A stretch of 10,752 nt of DNA from CAZBDU01 sp964490725 (GTDB lineage: Bacteria > Spirochaetota > Spirochaetia > SZUA-6 > DRHE01): NCBI GenBank assembly GCA_964490725.1, contig CAZBDU010000138.1, positions 1-10,752 of the forward strand. The letters run 5' to 3'. Positions 1-6,963 of this stretch are shown one piece after another. The position numbers and the translations under genes were made by a program. Under the pieces are notes generated by a model, which saw only the letters and a list, made by a program, of their open reading frames with translations, was not told where the DNA came from and did not search any database. The number at the start of each line of letters is the position of its first letter. Position 1 is the first letter of the stretch.

Positions 1-342
1 CGTCTCGGCAGGGGCCCTGCCCGCCGTGGGGGGGCCTTCGACCGCCTGGGGCTTGCGGACGGCGGGTTCCGGTGCGGGCTGCTCCTCCTCTTGCGGCTTC
101 TCCCCGACCACGATCACCGTTTCCTCCGGCTCCTTCTCTTGCGGCTTCAACTTGGGCAGCTCCGAGCGGCCGCGCACGTATTCGAAGCTGTCGAATCCCT
201 CGACGGGAGCGCCCTGGGCTGCGGCCGCCTGCCCGGCCTTTTTTTCGGCCGCCGGCCGCAGGAGGTACAGCCCGCCAGCCAGCACCACCACCAGAAACAG
301 GCTGACCGAGAGGAGTATCCACAAGACCCTATTCTTTTCCAT
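1..342 (-). CDS. Single-TM membrane protein with Pro/Glu-rich linker, probable SPOR-domain protein (3' end outside window)
   Basis: The ATG at 342 is preceded by a GAGG-type ribosome site a few bases upstream, and the first 114 codons stay open to the window edge. Residues 1-6 are charged (MEKNRV) and residues about 7-28 form one strongly hydrophobic helix, so this looks like a bitopic inner-membrane protein with a short cytoplasmic N-terminus. After the helix come an Ala-rich stretch, the patch FDSFEYVRG (about 50-58), and then a low-complexity Pro/Glu/Lys linker (about 63-114). This architecture is typical of proteins that tether a C-terminal periplasmic SPOR (peptidoglycan-binding) domain to the membrane, and such genes are often found next to coaE and polA in spirochaetes. 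The SPOR domain itself would lie beyond base 1, so the name is an inference from layout. The gene overlaps the end of coaE by 14 bp, suggesting translational coupling. It could also be another membrane-anchored linker protein. Confidence 0.6.
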   Translation of the reverse strand, partial: MEKNRVLWILLSVSLFLVVVLAGGLYLLRPAAEKKAGQAAAAQGAPVEGFDSFEYVRGRSELPKLKPQEKEPEETVIVVGEKPQEEEQPAPEPAVRKPQAVEGPPTAGRAPAET

Positions 343-931
343 GCACGTCCTCGACGCCCAGGGCGCGGAGCACCCCCAGGGCCTGCTCCCGCAGGTGCTC
401 CGGCCCCTTGCGGTTGGCTACATAGTAAGTATCGACCCCCGGACGGCGGACCTTAGGACAGATTCCCCGCTGCGAGCACAGGATGCGCAGGAAGCGAGCC
501 AGGCCCACTCCGTCGCGGCGGCGCGCCCAGCGAAACCGGCGCACGAGCGGCGCCCGCACGCAGACGGCGGCGCGGCACAGCTCATGGAGGCCCATGCGGA
601 ACAGGACCGCCGCGTTGATCACCGTCGGTCCCCGCTCCTCCGCGAGGCGCCCTTCCACCTCGCCTGCCATCCGGGGGTGGAGGATCGCCTCCAGCCGCCG
701 CAGGCTCCTGCGGCGGGCAAACACCACTCGCCCCAGCGCCCTGCGGTCCACCCTCCCCTGCCGGTCCAGCACGCCCTCCCCGAAGGCGGCGCGCACCTGG
801 CGGCGCACCTCGGGCAGCGCGAGCTGCTCGTGGCCCACTCGATCCACGTCGATGCTGCGGAAGCCCAGGGAAACCAGGTACGACACCAGGGTGTCCTTGC
901 CGGAGCAGTAGCCGCCGGCCACTCCCACCAC
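329..931 (-). CDS. coaE: Dephospho-CoA kinase
   Basis: The product is 200 residues, normal for CoaE, the cytoplasmic enzyme that phosphorylates the 3'-hydroxyl of dephospho-CoA in the last step of CoA synthesis. Family marks in order are: an N-terminal P-loop GGYCSGKD (6-13); IDVDRVGHE (27-35), matching the usual 'IDaDxixHe'; the stretch RRALGRVVF...LEAILHP (63-86), matching the CoaE 'R..L...VF......L..i.HP' signature; the strand VINAAVLF (104-111); and the lid region with R/Q residues (131-154). Two features are unusual. The P-loop ends in Asp (K12-D13) instead of Ser/Thr, and the usual 'DxPLL(F/V)E' strand reads INAAVLFR. The chosen start is GTG 931. A second GTG follows at 928, and no convincing ribosome site is visible, so reinitiation after the polA stop 22 bp upstream is likely. 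The gene lies between polA and the membrane protein in one compact unit. Confidence 0.82.
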   Translation of the reverse strand: MVGVAGGYCSGKDTLVSYLVSLGFRSIDVDRVGHEQLALPEVRRQVRAAFGEGVLDRQGRVDRRALGRVVFARRRSLRRLEAILHPRMAGEVEGRLAEERGPTVINAAVLFRMGLHELCRAAVCVRAPLVRRFRWARRRDGVGLARFLRILCSQRGICPKVRRPGVDTYYVANRKGPEHLREQALGVLRALGVEDVHGKE

Positions 932-953
932 GATGTCCGCAGGCAGCGGGAGG

Positions 954-3653
954 CTAATGGATTTCCCCCCAGGAGCGGCCGGCCTCGACGCTGACCCGCA
1001 GGGGCGCGGACAGCACTACCGCCTGCTCCATCGTGGTCTTCACCAGGGAGCGCGCCTGGCCCAGCTCCTCCTCCGGGACCTCGAAGATCAGCTCGTCGTG
1101 AACCTGCAGCAGCAGGCGGCTCGCCATCCCGGCTCGCCTCAGGGCAGCGGTGACGTCGATCATGGCCTTCTTCACGATGTCCGCGGCGCTTCCCTGGATG
1201 GGGGAGTTCACGGCCATGCGCTCAGCGGCCATGCGCTCGGTACGGTTGCGGCTGGCGATGCGGGGCAGCCTCCGCCTTCGCCCCATGATGGTCTCCACAT
1301 AGCCCTGCCGCGCGGCCAGGGCTATGGTGTCCCGAATGAGGCGCTCCACCCCTGCGTAGCGCTCGAAATAGCGGCGGATGAACTCGCCGGCCTCGCTGCG
1401 GCTGATCTTCAGGTCCCTGGCCAGCCGAAACGCGCTCATCCCGTAGATCACCCCGAAGTTGATGGTCTTGCCCACCCGGCGCTGCCAGGCCTCCACTTGC
1501 GTTTCCGGCACCCCGAAGAGGATCGAGGCGGTGCGCCGGTGGATGTCCAGCTGCTGGGCGAAGCCCTGAAGGAGCATGGGGTCCTGCGACAGATGGGCCA
1601 GGATGACCAGCTCGATCTGGGCGTAGTCGGCGCTGAGGAAGTACCAGCCGGGACTGGGCACGAACGCCGCGCGGATGCGCCGGCCGATCTCCTCCCGCAC
1701 CGGAATGTTCTGCAGATTGGGGTTGCGGCTGGCCAGCCGTCCGGTGGCCGCCCCGGTCTGCACGAAGTCCGTGTGAATGCGCTCCGTCTCCGGGCTGACC
1801 AGCGCCGGCAGGGCGTCCACGTAAGTGGACTTGAGCTTGGCCAGGAGGCGATGGCTCAGCACCAGCTCCGCCACGGCACTGCCGCCTGCGGCCAGCTCCA
1901 GGAGCACCGAGTTGTCCGTGGAAGACAGGCCCGTGCTGGTCTTCTTGGTGGGTTTCAGACCCTGCTCCTGGAAGAGCACCACCTGCAGCTCCCTGGTGGA
2001 GCGCACGTTGAAGGGATGGCCGCAGCAGGCAAAGATCTCCGCCTCCAGCCTGGCGAGCTCCCGCTCCAGCTCCTTGCTGAACTCCCGCAGGGCCGCGACG
2101 TCCAGGCCAATCCCGGCGATCTCCATCTGCGCCAGGATGCGCACCAGCGGCATCTCCAGCTCCCGGAACAGGCCCTCCAGGCCTTCCTGTTCGAGCCTGG
2201 GCGAGAGCACCCGGTAGAGCCGGAAGGCCACCTCCGCATCCTCCCCGGCGTAGTCGCACACCAGGGAGGTTTCCACGTCCGCCAGGCTGCGGCTCTTGTC
2301 CTTGCCCACCACCTCCTGATAATGGAGCGTACGATAGTGCAGGAGGTCCTGCGCCAGGTTGTCCAGACCGTAGGAGGAGCGCTCACTGTCCAGCAGCCAG
2401 GCGGCGATCATGGTGTCGAAGAGGCGGCTTCTCACCTCCACCCCCGCGCGATGCATGGCCTGGAAGTCGAACTTGATGTTCTGCCCCACCAGCAGGCACT
2501 CCGGATCGCCCAGCAGCCGGGACAGGCTCTCGCGGATGGTCTGCCAGGGAAGGGGGGTGAGGTCGGCGGCGCGCACCGGCACGTAGCAGGCACTGCCCGC
2601 CTCCACGGCCAGGGAGAAGCCCACCAGTCCCGCCCGCAGCGGGTCCAGACCGTCGGTTTCGGTGTCAAAGGCGAACACGCCCCTGCGCAGAGCGTCCGCC
2701 ACCCAGCGCTCCAGCGCCTCCGGATCCAGCACCAGCTCGTAGGAGCCGGGCTCGAGGCGGTCCAGACCCCGCTCCCTCGCCACGCTGCCACCCAGCTCCT
2801 CCACCAGGCTGTTCATCCCCTGCTCGGCGAACAGCGGCAGCGCGGCCTGCGGATTCATGTCCGCCAGGGTGAATGAGTCCCCGGTGAGCTCCAGGGGAAC
2901 GTCGCGCCGCAGGCGCACCAGCTCCAGGCTGAGGCAGGCCTTCTCCCGGCCCTCCAGGAGCTTGCGGCGCAGGCTCTCCGGCTGCACCTCCTCGATGCGC
3001 CGGTAGAGGGCGTCCAGGTCCCCGTACTGCCCCAGGAGCTTGACGGCGGTCTTCTCCCCCACCCCGGCAACCCCGGGCACGTTGTCCGAGGAATCCCCCG
3101 TGAGGGCCAGGAAGTCCGCCACCTGCTCCGGGTACAACCCCCTGGCCGCGAACACGCCCTCCCGGTCCAGGACCGCGAACTCCTCGCCGCCCTTCGGCGG
3201 CTGGATCACGCGCACTCCCCGGCCCACCACCTGCAGTATGTCCTTGTCGCCGGAGAGGATGAAGCACTCCCGGGACTGCTCGCGGCAGCGCTCGGCCAGG
3301 GTGGCCATCACGTCGTCGGCCTCGAAGCCTTCCTCCCGGATGCAGGGTACCGCCAGGGCTTCCAGGATGCGCTCCACCACCGGAATCTGGGCGGACAGGT
3401 CCTGCGGGGCCCGGTCGCGGGTGGCCTTGTACTCGGGGTAGCGCTCGTGGCGGAAGGTGGGAGCGCGCGAGTCCATCACCACCACCAGCGCCTGCGGATG
3501 CCGCAGCCTCAGCAGCTGGAACAGCGCCCGGAAGAAGCCGAACACCGCCGAGGTGTTCTCTCCGCGCTGGTTCCTGAGCGGCCGCCGGATGAAGGCGAAG
3601 TACGAGCGATAGATGACGCTGTAGCCGTCGATCAGGTACAGCGGCTCGCTCAT
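954..3653 (-). CDS. polA: DNA polymerase I (5' nuclease, 3'-5' exonuclease and polymerase domains)
   Basis: This 899-residue protein is a full-length family A polymerase for Okazaki-fragment processing and gap repair. The 5' nuclease domain (about 1-290) has the LIDG start (D9), EADD (111-114), SGDKD (134-138) and the helix-hairpin-helix GDSSDNVPGVAGVGEKTA (186-203). The proofreading domain (about 305-490) keeps all its acidic motifs: D330-T-E332, N392-x-K-x-D396 and Y468-x-x-x-D472, so it should be active. The polymerase domain has motif A at D676 (ADYAQIEL), motif B with R725, K729, F733 and Y737 (KTINFGVIYG), the NSPIQGSAAD helix (816-825) and motif C QVHDE (850-854). Phe733 is the residue that disfavours dideoxynucleotides. 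Motif A departs from consensus: Ser is Ala678 and the Arg after IEL is Val683. The ATG overlaps the stop of the upstream coiled-coil gene in an ATGA, implying coupled translation with the flagellar-chaperone genes. Confidence 0.97.
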   Translation of the reverse strand: MSEPLYLIDGYSVIYRSYFAFIRRPLRNQRGENTSAVFGFFRALFQLLRLRHPQALVVVMDSRAPTFRHERYPEYKATRDRAPQDLSAQIPVVERILEALAVPCIREEGFEADDVMATLAERCREQSRECFILSGDKDILQVVGRGVRVIQPPKGGEEFAVLDREGVFAARGLYPEQVADFLALTGDSSDNVPGVAGVGEKTAVKLLGQYGDLDALYRRIEEVQPESLRRKLLEGREKACLSLELVRLRRDVPLELTGDSFTLADMNPQAALPLFAEQGMNSLVEELGGSVARERGLDRLEPGSYELVLDPEALERWVADALRRGVFAFDTETDGLDPLRAGLVGFSLAVEAGSACYVPVRAADLTPLPWQTIRESLSRLLGDPECLLVGQNIKFDFQAMHRAGVEVRSRLFDTMIAAWLLDSERSSYGLDNLAQDLLHYRTLHYQEVVGKDKSRSLADVETSLVCDYAGEDAEVAFRLYRVLSPRLEQEGLEGLFRELEMPLVRILAQMEIAGIGLDVAALREFSKELERELARLEAEIFACCGHPFNVRSTRELQVVLFQEQGLKPTKKTSTGLSSTDNSVLLELAAGGSAVAELVLSHRLLAKLKSTYVDALPALVSPETERIHTDFVQTGAATGRLASRNPNLQNIPVREEIGRRIRAAFVPSPGWYFLSADYAQIELVILAHLSQDPMLLQGFAQQLDIHRRTASILFGVPETQVEAWQRRVGKTINFGVIYGMSAFRLARDLKISRSEAGEFIRRYFERYAGVERLIRDTIALAARQGYVETIMGRRRRLPRIASRNRTERMAAERMAVNSPIQGSAADIVKKAMIDVTAALRRAGMASRLLLQVHDELIFEVPEEELGQARSLVKTTMEQAVVLSAPLRVSVEAGRSWGEIH

Positions 3654-4102
3654 GCGGTGATGTCGATCATGGAGGGCCGGGCTTGCGGTGCGTGCGGTGA
3701 GAAGACGCGGCGGCCCAGCCGCAGCCCCCGGATCCGCCGTTGGAGGCGCTCCATCTCGGCCGCGAGCAGCCCGCGGTTACGGGCGTTGGCCGCCAGCGTG
3801 CGCTCCCGCAGGCCCGTCAGCTCCTCCCGCAGCGCCTCCACGGCGGCGTCCCCGCCGGGAAGCCAGCGGCGGTAGGGCTCCTCCAGCGCCGCGGCCACCT
3901 TCTGCAGCGCCGTGAGCTGCTCGACCAGGAGCCCCTCGGCGTGTACGTGAGCGGACAGCCGCCCGGCGTCCTGCTCGCTGATGGCTTCCCGCTGCCGGTC
4001 CAGGAGATCGAGGTAGGAAAGATAACCGCCGCGCTGCCGTTCGAACAGTGAACGCAGCCTGCTGCGGATAGCACTCTGCTGGGCGAAAGAGGAGGCAGGC
4101 AT
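3650..4102 (-). CDS. Coiled-coil protein, FlgN/FliT-like flagellar export chaperone candidate
   Basis: The product has about 150 residues and is almost entirely helical by composition, with long Leu/Glu/Arg/Gln-rich stretches. It contains a segment of the form 'LLDRQREAISEQDAGRLSAH' followed by 'EGLLVEQLTALQKV', the heptad pattern seen in FlgN/FliT-type chaperones, which hold flagellar hook-associated or cap subunits before export. It has no signal peptide and no TM segment, so it is cytoplasmic. The position directly after fliS supports a flagellar role, since fliS-fliT pairs are common, but sequence alone cannot choose between FlgN, FliT and an unrelated coiled coil. The start chosen is ATG 4102, with a GGTGAG-like site about 8 bases upstream. 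An in-frame GTG at 4117, overlapping the fliS stop as GTGA, would add five residues and would give tight coupling. The stop overlaps the polA ATG by 4 bp. Confidence 0.6.
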   Translation of the reverse strand: MPASSFAQQSAIRSRLRSLFERQRGGYLSYLDLLDRQREAISEQDAGRLSAHVHAEGLLVEQLTALQKVAAALEEPYRRWLPGGDAAVEALREELTGLRERTLAANARNRGLLAAEMERLQRRIRGLRLGRRVFSPHAPQARPSMIDITA

Positions 4103-4113
4103 TGGCTGGTCTC

Positions 4114-4545
4114 TCACCCGGCGATATTCACCCCTCCGCCGCCGGCGCGTTCCGGCAGGTCCGCCCCTTTCTTCTCCGCCACCTCGGCCCAGGCGCCCCG
4201 CAGCTCCAGGAGCATGGTCCGCACCTCCTGGAGCGGAGCCACATCCTTCTGGATGTTGCCCTCCAGCAGGCGGCGGTTCATGTACACGTAGAGACCGAAC
4301 AGGTTGCGGGCTATCACCTCACCCCGGTCGAAGTCCAGGGAAACCATCAGCTCGGTGATGATGTCCTGAGCCCGGATGACATGGTTGCTGACGGAATCGT
4401 AGCGGCGGTGCTGATTCCCCATCTCCTCCAGGGCCCTGTCCACGTTCCGCAGAGCCCCGTCGTAGAGCATCAAGACGAGCCTGCCCTGGCTGGCAGTCTT
4501 GATTTGCGTCTCCCTGTAGCTTCTCAAGCGTTCTGTGTTGTTCAA
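4114..4545 (-). CDS. fliS: Flagellin export chaperone FliS
   Basis: The 143-residue cytoplasmic protein matches FliS. Its N-terminus has the hallmark YRETQIKTASQGRLVLMLYDG (10-30), which corresponds to the FliS signature 'Y....v.tas...l...LYdg'. The remainder forms the expected helix bundle, with 'RAQDIITELMVSLDFDRGEVIARNL' type helices and 'LYVYMNRRLLEGN' (85-97), followed by a loose Gly-rich tail. FliS binds the C-terminal helix of flagellin, blocks premature polymerisation and delivers flagellin to the flagellar export gate. The start is TTG 4545. No ATG precedes the conserved region, and an AGGAAGGCAGGT purine-rich stretch lies 6 or more bases upstream. A good promoter sits at 4567-4595, so fliS is probably the first gene of the block that continues through the coiled-coil gene and polA. 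No flagellin or fliD gene is present in the window. Confidence 0.93.
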   Translation of the reverse strand: MNNTERLRSYRETQIKTASQGRLVLMLYDGALRNVDRALEEMGNQHRRYDSVSNHVIRAQDIITELMVSLDFDRGEVIARNLFGLYVYMNRRLLEGNIQKDVAPLQEVRTMLLELRGAWAEVAEKKGADLPERAGGGGVNIAG

Positions 4546-4566
4546 AGCGTACCTGCCTTCCTATCT

Positions 4567-4595
4567 ATCGTATCCCTTACGGGGATGCTTTTCAA
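4567..4595 (-). promoter_or_regulatory. Predicted promoter for the fliS-polA block
   Basis: On the minus strand TTGAAA (4595-4590, 5/6 to the sigma70 -35 box) is separated by exactly 17 bp from TACGAT (4572-4567, 4/6 to the -10 box). Initiation would fall near 4560, giving a roughly 15-base leader before the TTG codon, with the purine-rich ribosome site inside it. The same bases also partly match a flagellar sigma28 promoter: AAAAG upstream and TACGATAG against GCCGATAA, with spacing one base longer than usual. Which sigma factor is used is therefore open. This is the only clear promoter-like site between 6907 and the left edge. Confidence 0.5.
4572..4586. promoter_or_regulatory. Dyad ATCCC-N5-GGGAT inside the fliS promoter spacer (possible operator)
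   Basis: A perfect 5-bp inverted repeat with a 5-base centre fills most of the interval between the predicted -35 and -10 boxes. A repressor bound here would block polymerase. It lies upstream of the predicted transcript start, so it should not act as an RNA hairpin unless transcripts read through from the upstream gene. The stem is short and could be chance. Confidence 0.25.
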
Positions 4596-4615
4596 CGGCC
4601 GGGGGGAGGCTCATG

Positions 4616-6907
4616 CTACCGGGCGTGCTCGATCAGCTGGCTCACGGGGACCACCGAGTAGCCGCGCCGCAGCAGTCCGTCGATCAGCAGATCCAGCTTC
4701 TGGAAAAGGTAGTCCTCCCGCCTGCCCGGCGGCACTCCCGCCAACACCGGCACGATCGATCCCGGTTTCTTCTCGGAGAGAACCCGGGCCACCAGGGCGG
4801 CCGCCGGCTTGTAAAGCCCCGGTGTGGCGTTGGCCAGGTCGCGGGCCACCCAGTCCAGCGAATCCACGTCCCTGCCGACGTAGGTGTAGTTCATCTCCCG
4901 GGAGGCGGCAATGATCTCCGAGCTGGTCACGTAGTAGGGCGCGTGCCACAGCAGCGCGAGCTCCCCCCCGGTGGCCTCGAAGAACTCGTCCTCGTTGCGG
5001 GCCAGCCCCTGCTTGATGAACTCCTTGTCGAGCTGGAAGCGGGTATCCGTCATGTCGAAGTAGGTGTAGAACAGGGAGCCCACCTCGTGGCCGCTGTCCG
5101 CGATCTCCTTCACCGCTCCCGGGTAGCGCCGGATCGCCTCCCCGTTGACGAAGAAGGTGGCGCGAATGCCGAACTCGTGCAACGTCGAGAGGATCCCGGG
5201 AAGCCCTTCGATGGAGTCGATCACGTTGAACACCAGGGCGATCTCCCGCCGCCTGAGGCGCGACCCGTGGGCGAAGAGGTCGAAATCCACCGGCTCTTCC
5301 CGCTGTGGAAAGGGCTCGTAGCGCGGCTCGGGCCGCTGGGGCAGCGACCGGGTCACCAGCTCGCGGGTGTCCCGGATCATCACGATGTTCTGGAAGGGAC
5401 CGCCCGCGGCCTCCTCCAGGTACACGCGGTACCTGTCCGTGGCCTGCCTCGGGATGGTGGGCGGGAGCGAGCCGCCCTGAGACCAGACCGGCCGGTCCGC
5501 CGGGGCCCGGTAGGTGCTTCCACCCTGCTCGGCCAGGATGGACCGTCCGTCGGCGGAGAAGACCGAGCGGCCCGACTGGGAGAGGGCGACCAGCCGGCTG
5601 GCATCGGAGCGCACGTTCCACACCTCGATGGTGGAGCGTCCCGCGATCACAAGCTCCTCCTCACCGAGCCACTTGACGGCCAGCGGGACGTCGTGGCGAT
5701 GCCGGCCCCTGCTGTCCCAGCCTTCGTAGCCCCGCAGCTCCACCCTGTCGTCGAACAGCAGCGCCACCGCGGAGCCGTCCGGCGAAAGCACCAGGTCGCG
5801 GAGCCCCGCTTCTTTCAGCTCCCGGAACGCCGCCGGGCTGCCGTCCCGGGCGACGGGGAGCCGGAAGAGCCGCGTCTGCACGTTTCCCTGGTCGATCTCT
5901 TCGGTCAGCACCGTCACCGTCCCGCCTTCGTTCCACAGCAGCCGTTTCACCACGGCTCCGCGCGGGAGGTACAGGTAGGGCAGAGACAGGATCTGCCCCC
6001 GGGAATGGAAGTCCTCCCGGGACAGGAGGTAGAGAAAGAGGTTGCGTCCCCCCTTGTTGAGCAGGATCCGCATGCCGTCGGGGGAAACCCAGAAGCTGTC
6101 GAAGTTGGAGTCGAAGGTGAAGGGGATCTTGCCCACGATCCTGCCGATGGCCAGGTAGCCGGCGTAGAGCGCCCTGGTGAACAGCTCCCGGCTGTCCAGC
6201 TCGTAGACCAGGGATCCGGAGACGTAGTACAGCGTGGCGCCCCGCGACCAACGGACGTTGCGGATGCCGCCCTCTCCGATGCGGCGATAGCTCTCCGCAA
6301 TCATGCGTTTCTCCAGCAGCTGGCTCACGGACAGGTAATACAGCTGGCCCTGCTTGCTGTACACGAAGTACGAGGAATCTGCGCTCCAGGCGGCCGGGAG
6401 CTCCCGGAGCGACAGCTCCAGGTCCCGGGAAACCACGAACTCCCCGCTTCCCTCCAGGTCGTAGAGGATCAGGTCGCCCCGGGTGTCGGACGTCCGCCGC
6501 AGCGAGAGCAGGTAGGCGCCGTTCGGAGAAGCCTGAAGAGGCGGAACCTTCCCGTTCTCCACCCACCCCTCGCGCACGAAGGAGGGGAAGGTCTTGACCG
6601 CATGCAGCCCCTTAAGCCCGCGGTCCGTGCGGAACACCCCGAAGCGGTTCTGCACCTGGAGCGCCGAGCGGCCCTCCAGAAGGGTGATCCGCTCCGGGAA
6701 GAAGGTGAGCTGCCGGACGCTGAGGCTCTCCAGGTCCGCCAGGAACAGCGTGTTGTAGCGCCCGAAACCAGGGCTGTCCGCCGTTGCCCGGAACAGAAGC
6801 TGATTCGCCGCGGACAGGTCCAGCTCGGAGAACCGAACCTCCGCACCCAGCGCGGCCACACCGATGAGCAGCAAACAAAGACTGACGCGCAGAGCTCGTG
6901 AGGACAC
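4616..6907 (-). CDS. Exported beta-propeller-like protein with C-terminal degenerate NodB (polysaccharide deacetylase-like) domain
   Basis: This is a 763-residue protein. Residues 1-22 are a signal peptide (Arg residues near the start, then VSLCLLLIGVAAL, cleavage near Gly21/Ala22). Residues about 30-470 carry repeated strands with 'SPDG'/'SADG' turns (about 127-130, 175-178, 275-278, 375-378, 451-454), the pattern of TolB/WD40-like propellers, but weakly conserved. Residues about 555-760 match the NodB fold: ATFFVNGEAIRRYPG (583-597), DSGHEVGS (604-611) and DVDSLDW (680-686). The catalytic set is gone: TFDDG reads VFNVID (559-564), the two metal His of motif 2 are Leu612 and Tyr616, the motif 3 Arg is His655, and the last motif His is Leu722. 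It is probably a periplasmic or surface binding protein rather than a deacetylase. GTG 6907 is the start because GGGAG lies 5 bases upstream and the signal peptide begins there. It ends 70 bp before fliS. Confidence 0.8.
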   Translation of the reverse strand: MSSRALRVSLCLLLIGVAALGAEVRFSELDLSAANQLLFRATADSPGFGRYNTLFLADLESLSVRQLTFFPERITLLEGRSALQVQNRFGVFRTDRGLKGLHAVKTFPSFVREGWVENGKVPPLQASPNGAYLLSLRRTSDTRGDLILYDLEGSGEFVVSRDLELSLRELPAAWSADSSYFVYSKQGQLYYLSVSQLLEKRMIAESYRRIGEGGIRNVRWSRGATLYYVSGSLVYELDSRELFTRALYAGYLAIGRIVGKIPFTFDSNFDSFWVSPDGMRILLNKGGRNLFLYLLSREDFHSRGQILSLPYLYLPRGAVVKRLLWNEGGTVTVLTEEIDQGNVQTRLFRLPVARDGSPAAFRELKEAGLRDLVLSPDGSAVALLFDDRVELRGYEGWDSRGRHRHDVPLAVKWLGEEELVIAGRSTIEVWNVRSDASRLVALSQSGRSVFSADGRSILAEQGGSTYRAPADRPVWSQGGSLPPTIPRQATDRYRVYLEEAAGGPFQNIVMIRDTRELVTRSLPQRPEPRYEPFPQREEPVDFDLFAHGSRLRRREIALVFNVIDSIEGLPGILSTLHEFGIRATFFVNGEAIRRYPGAVKEIADSGHEVGSLFYTYFDMTDTRFQLDKEFIKQGLARNEDEFFEATGGELALLWHAPYYVTSSEIIAASREMNYTYVGRDVDSLDWVARDLANATPGLYKPAAALVARVLSEKKPGSIVPVLAGVPPGRREDYLFQKLDLLIDGLLRRGYSVVPVSQLIEHAR

Positions 6908-6963
6908 CGCTACTCCCTATTCCAGTTCATCGGCACGGCAGCCCATTCGTTGCAGAAAAAAGC

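Noticed and set aside
26..994. Plus-strand 322-codon frame at the left edge
   Set aside because: It overlaps coaE and the membrane gene in antisense and shows no motif or start signal.
1211..1238. 13-bp direct repeat CGGCCATGCGCTC within polA
   Set aside because: It encodes a doubled ERMA in a conserved helix of PolA, so it is explained by coding constraint with similar codon choice.
933..2876. A 647-codon open frame on the plus strand opposite polA
   Set aside because: It is antisense to a clear polA, has low-complexity His/Gln/Gly-rich translation, no ribosome site and no recognisable domain. Long antisense frames are expected in GC-rich DNA.
4535..6901. A 788-codon open frame on the plus strand opposite the propeller-NodB gene
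   Set aside because: Its translation is Gln/His/Arg-rich without domains, while the minus-strand frame has a signal peptide, a ribosome site and recognisable folds.
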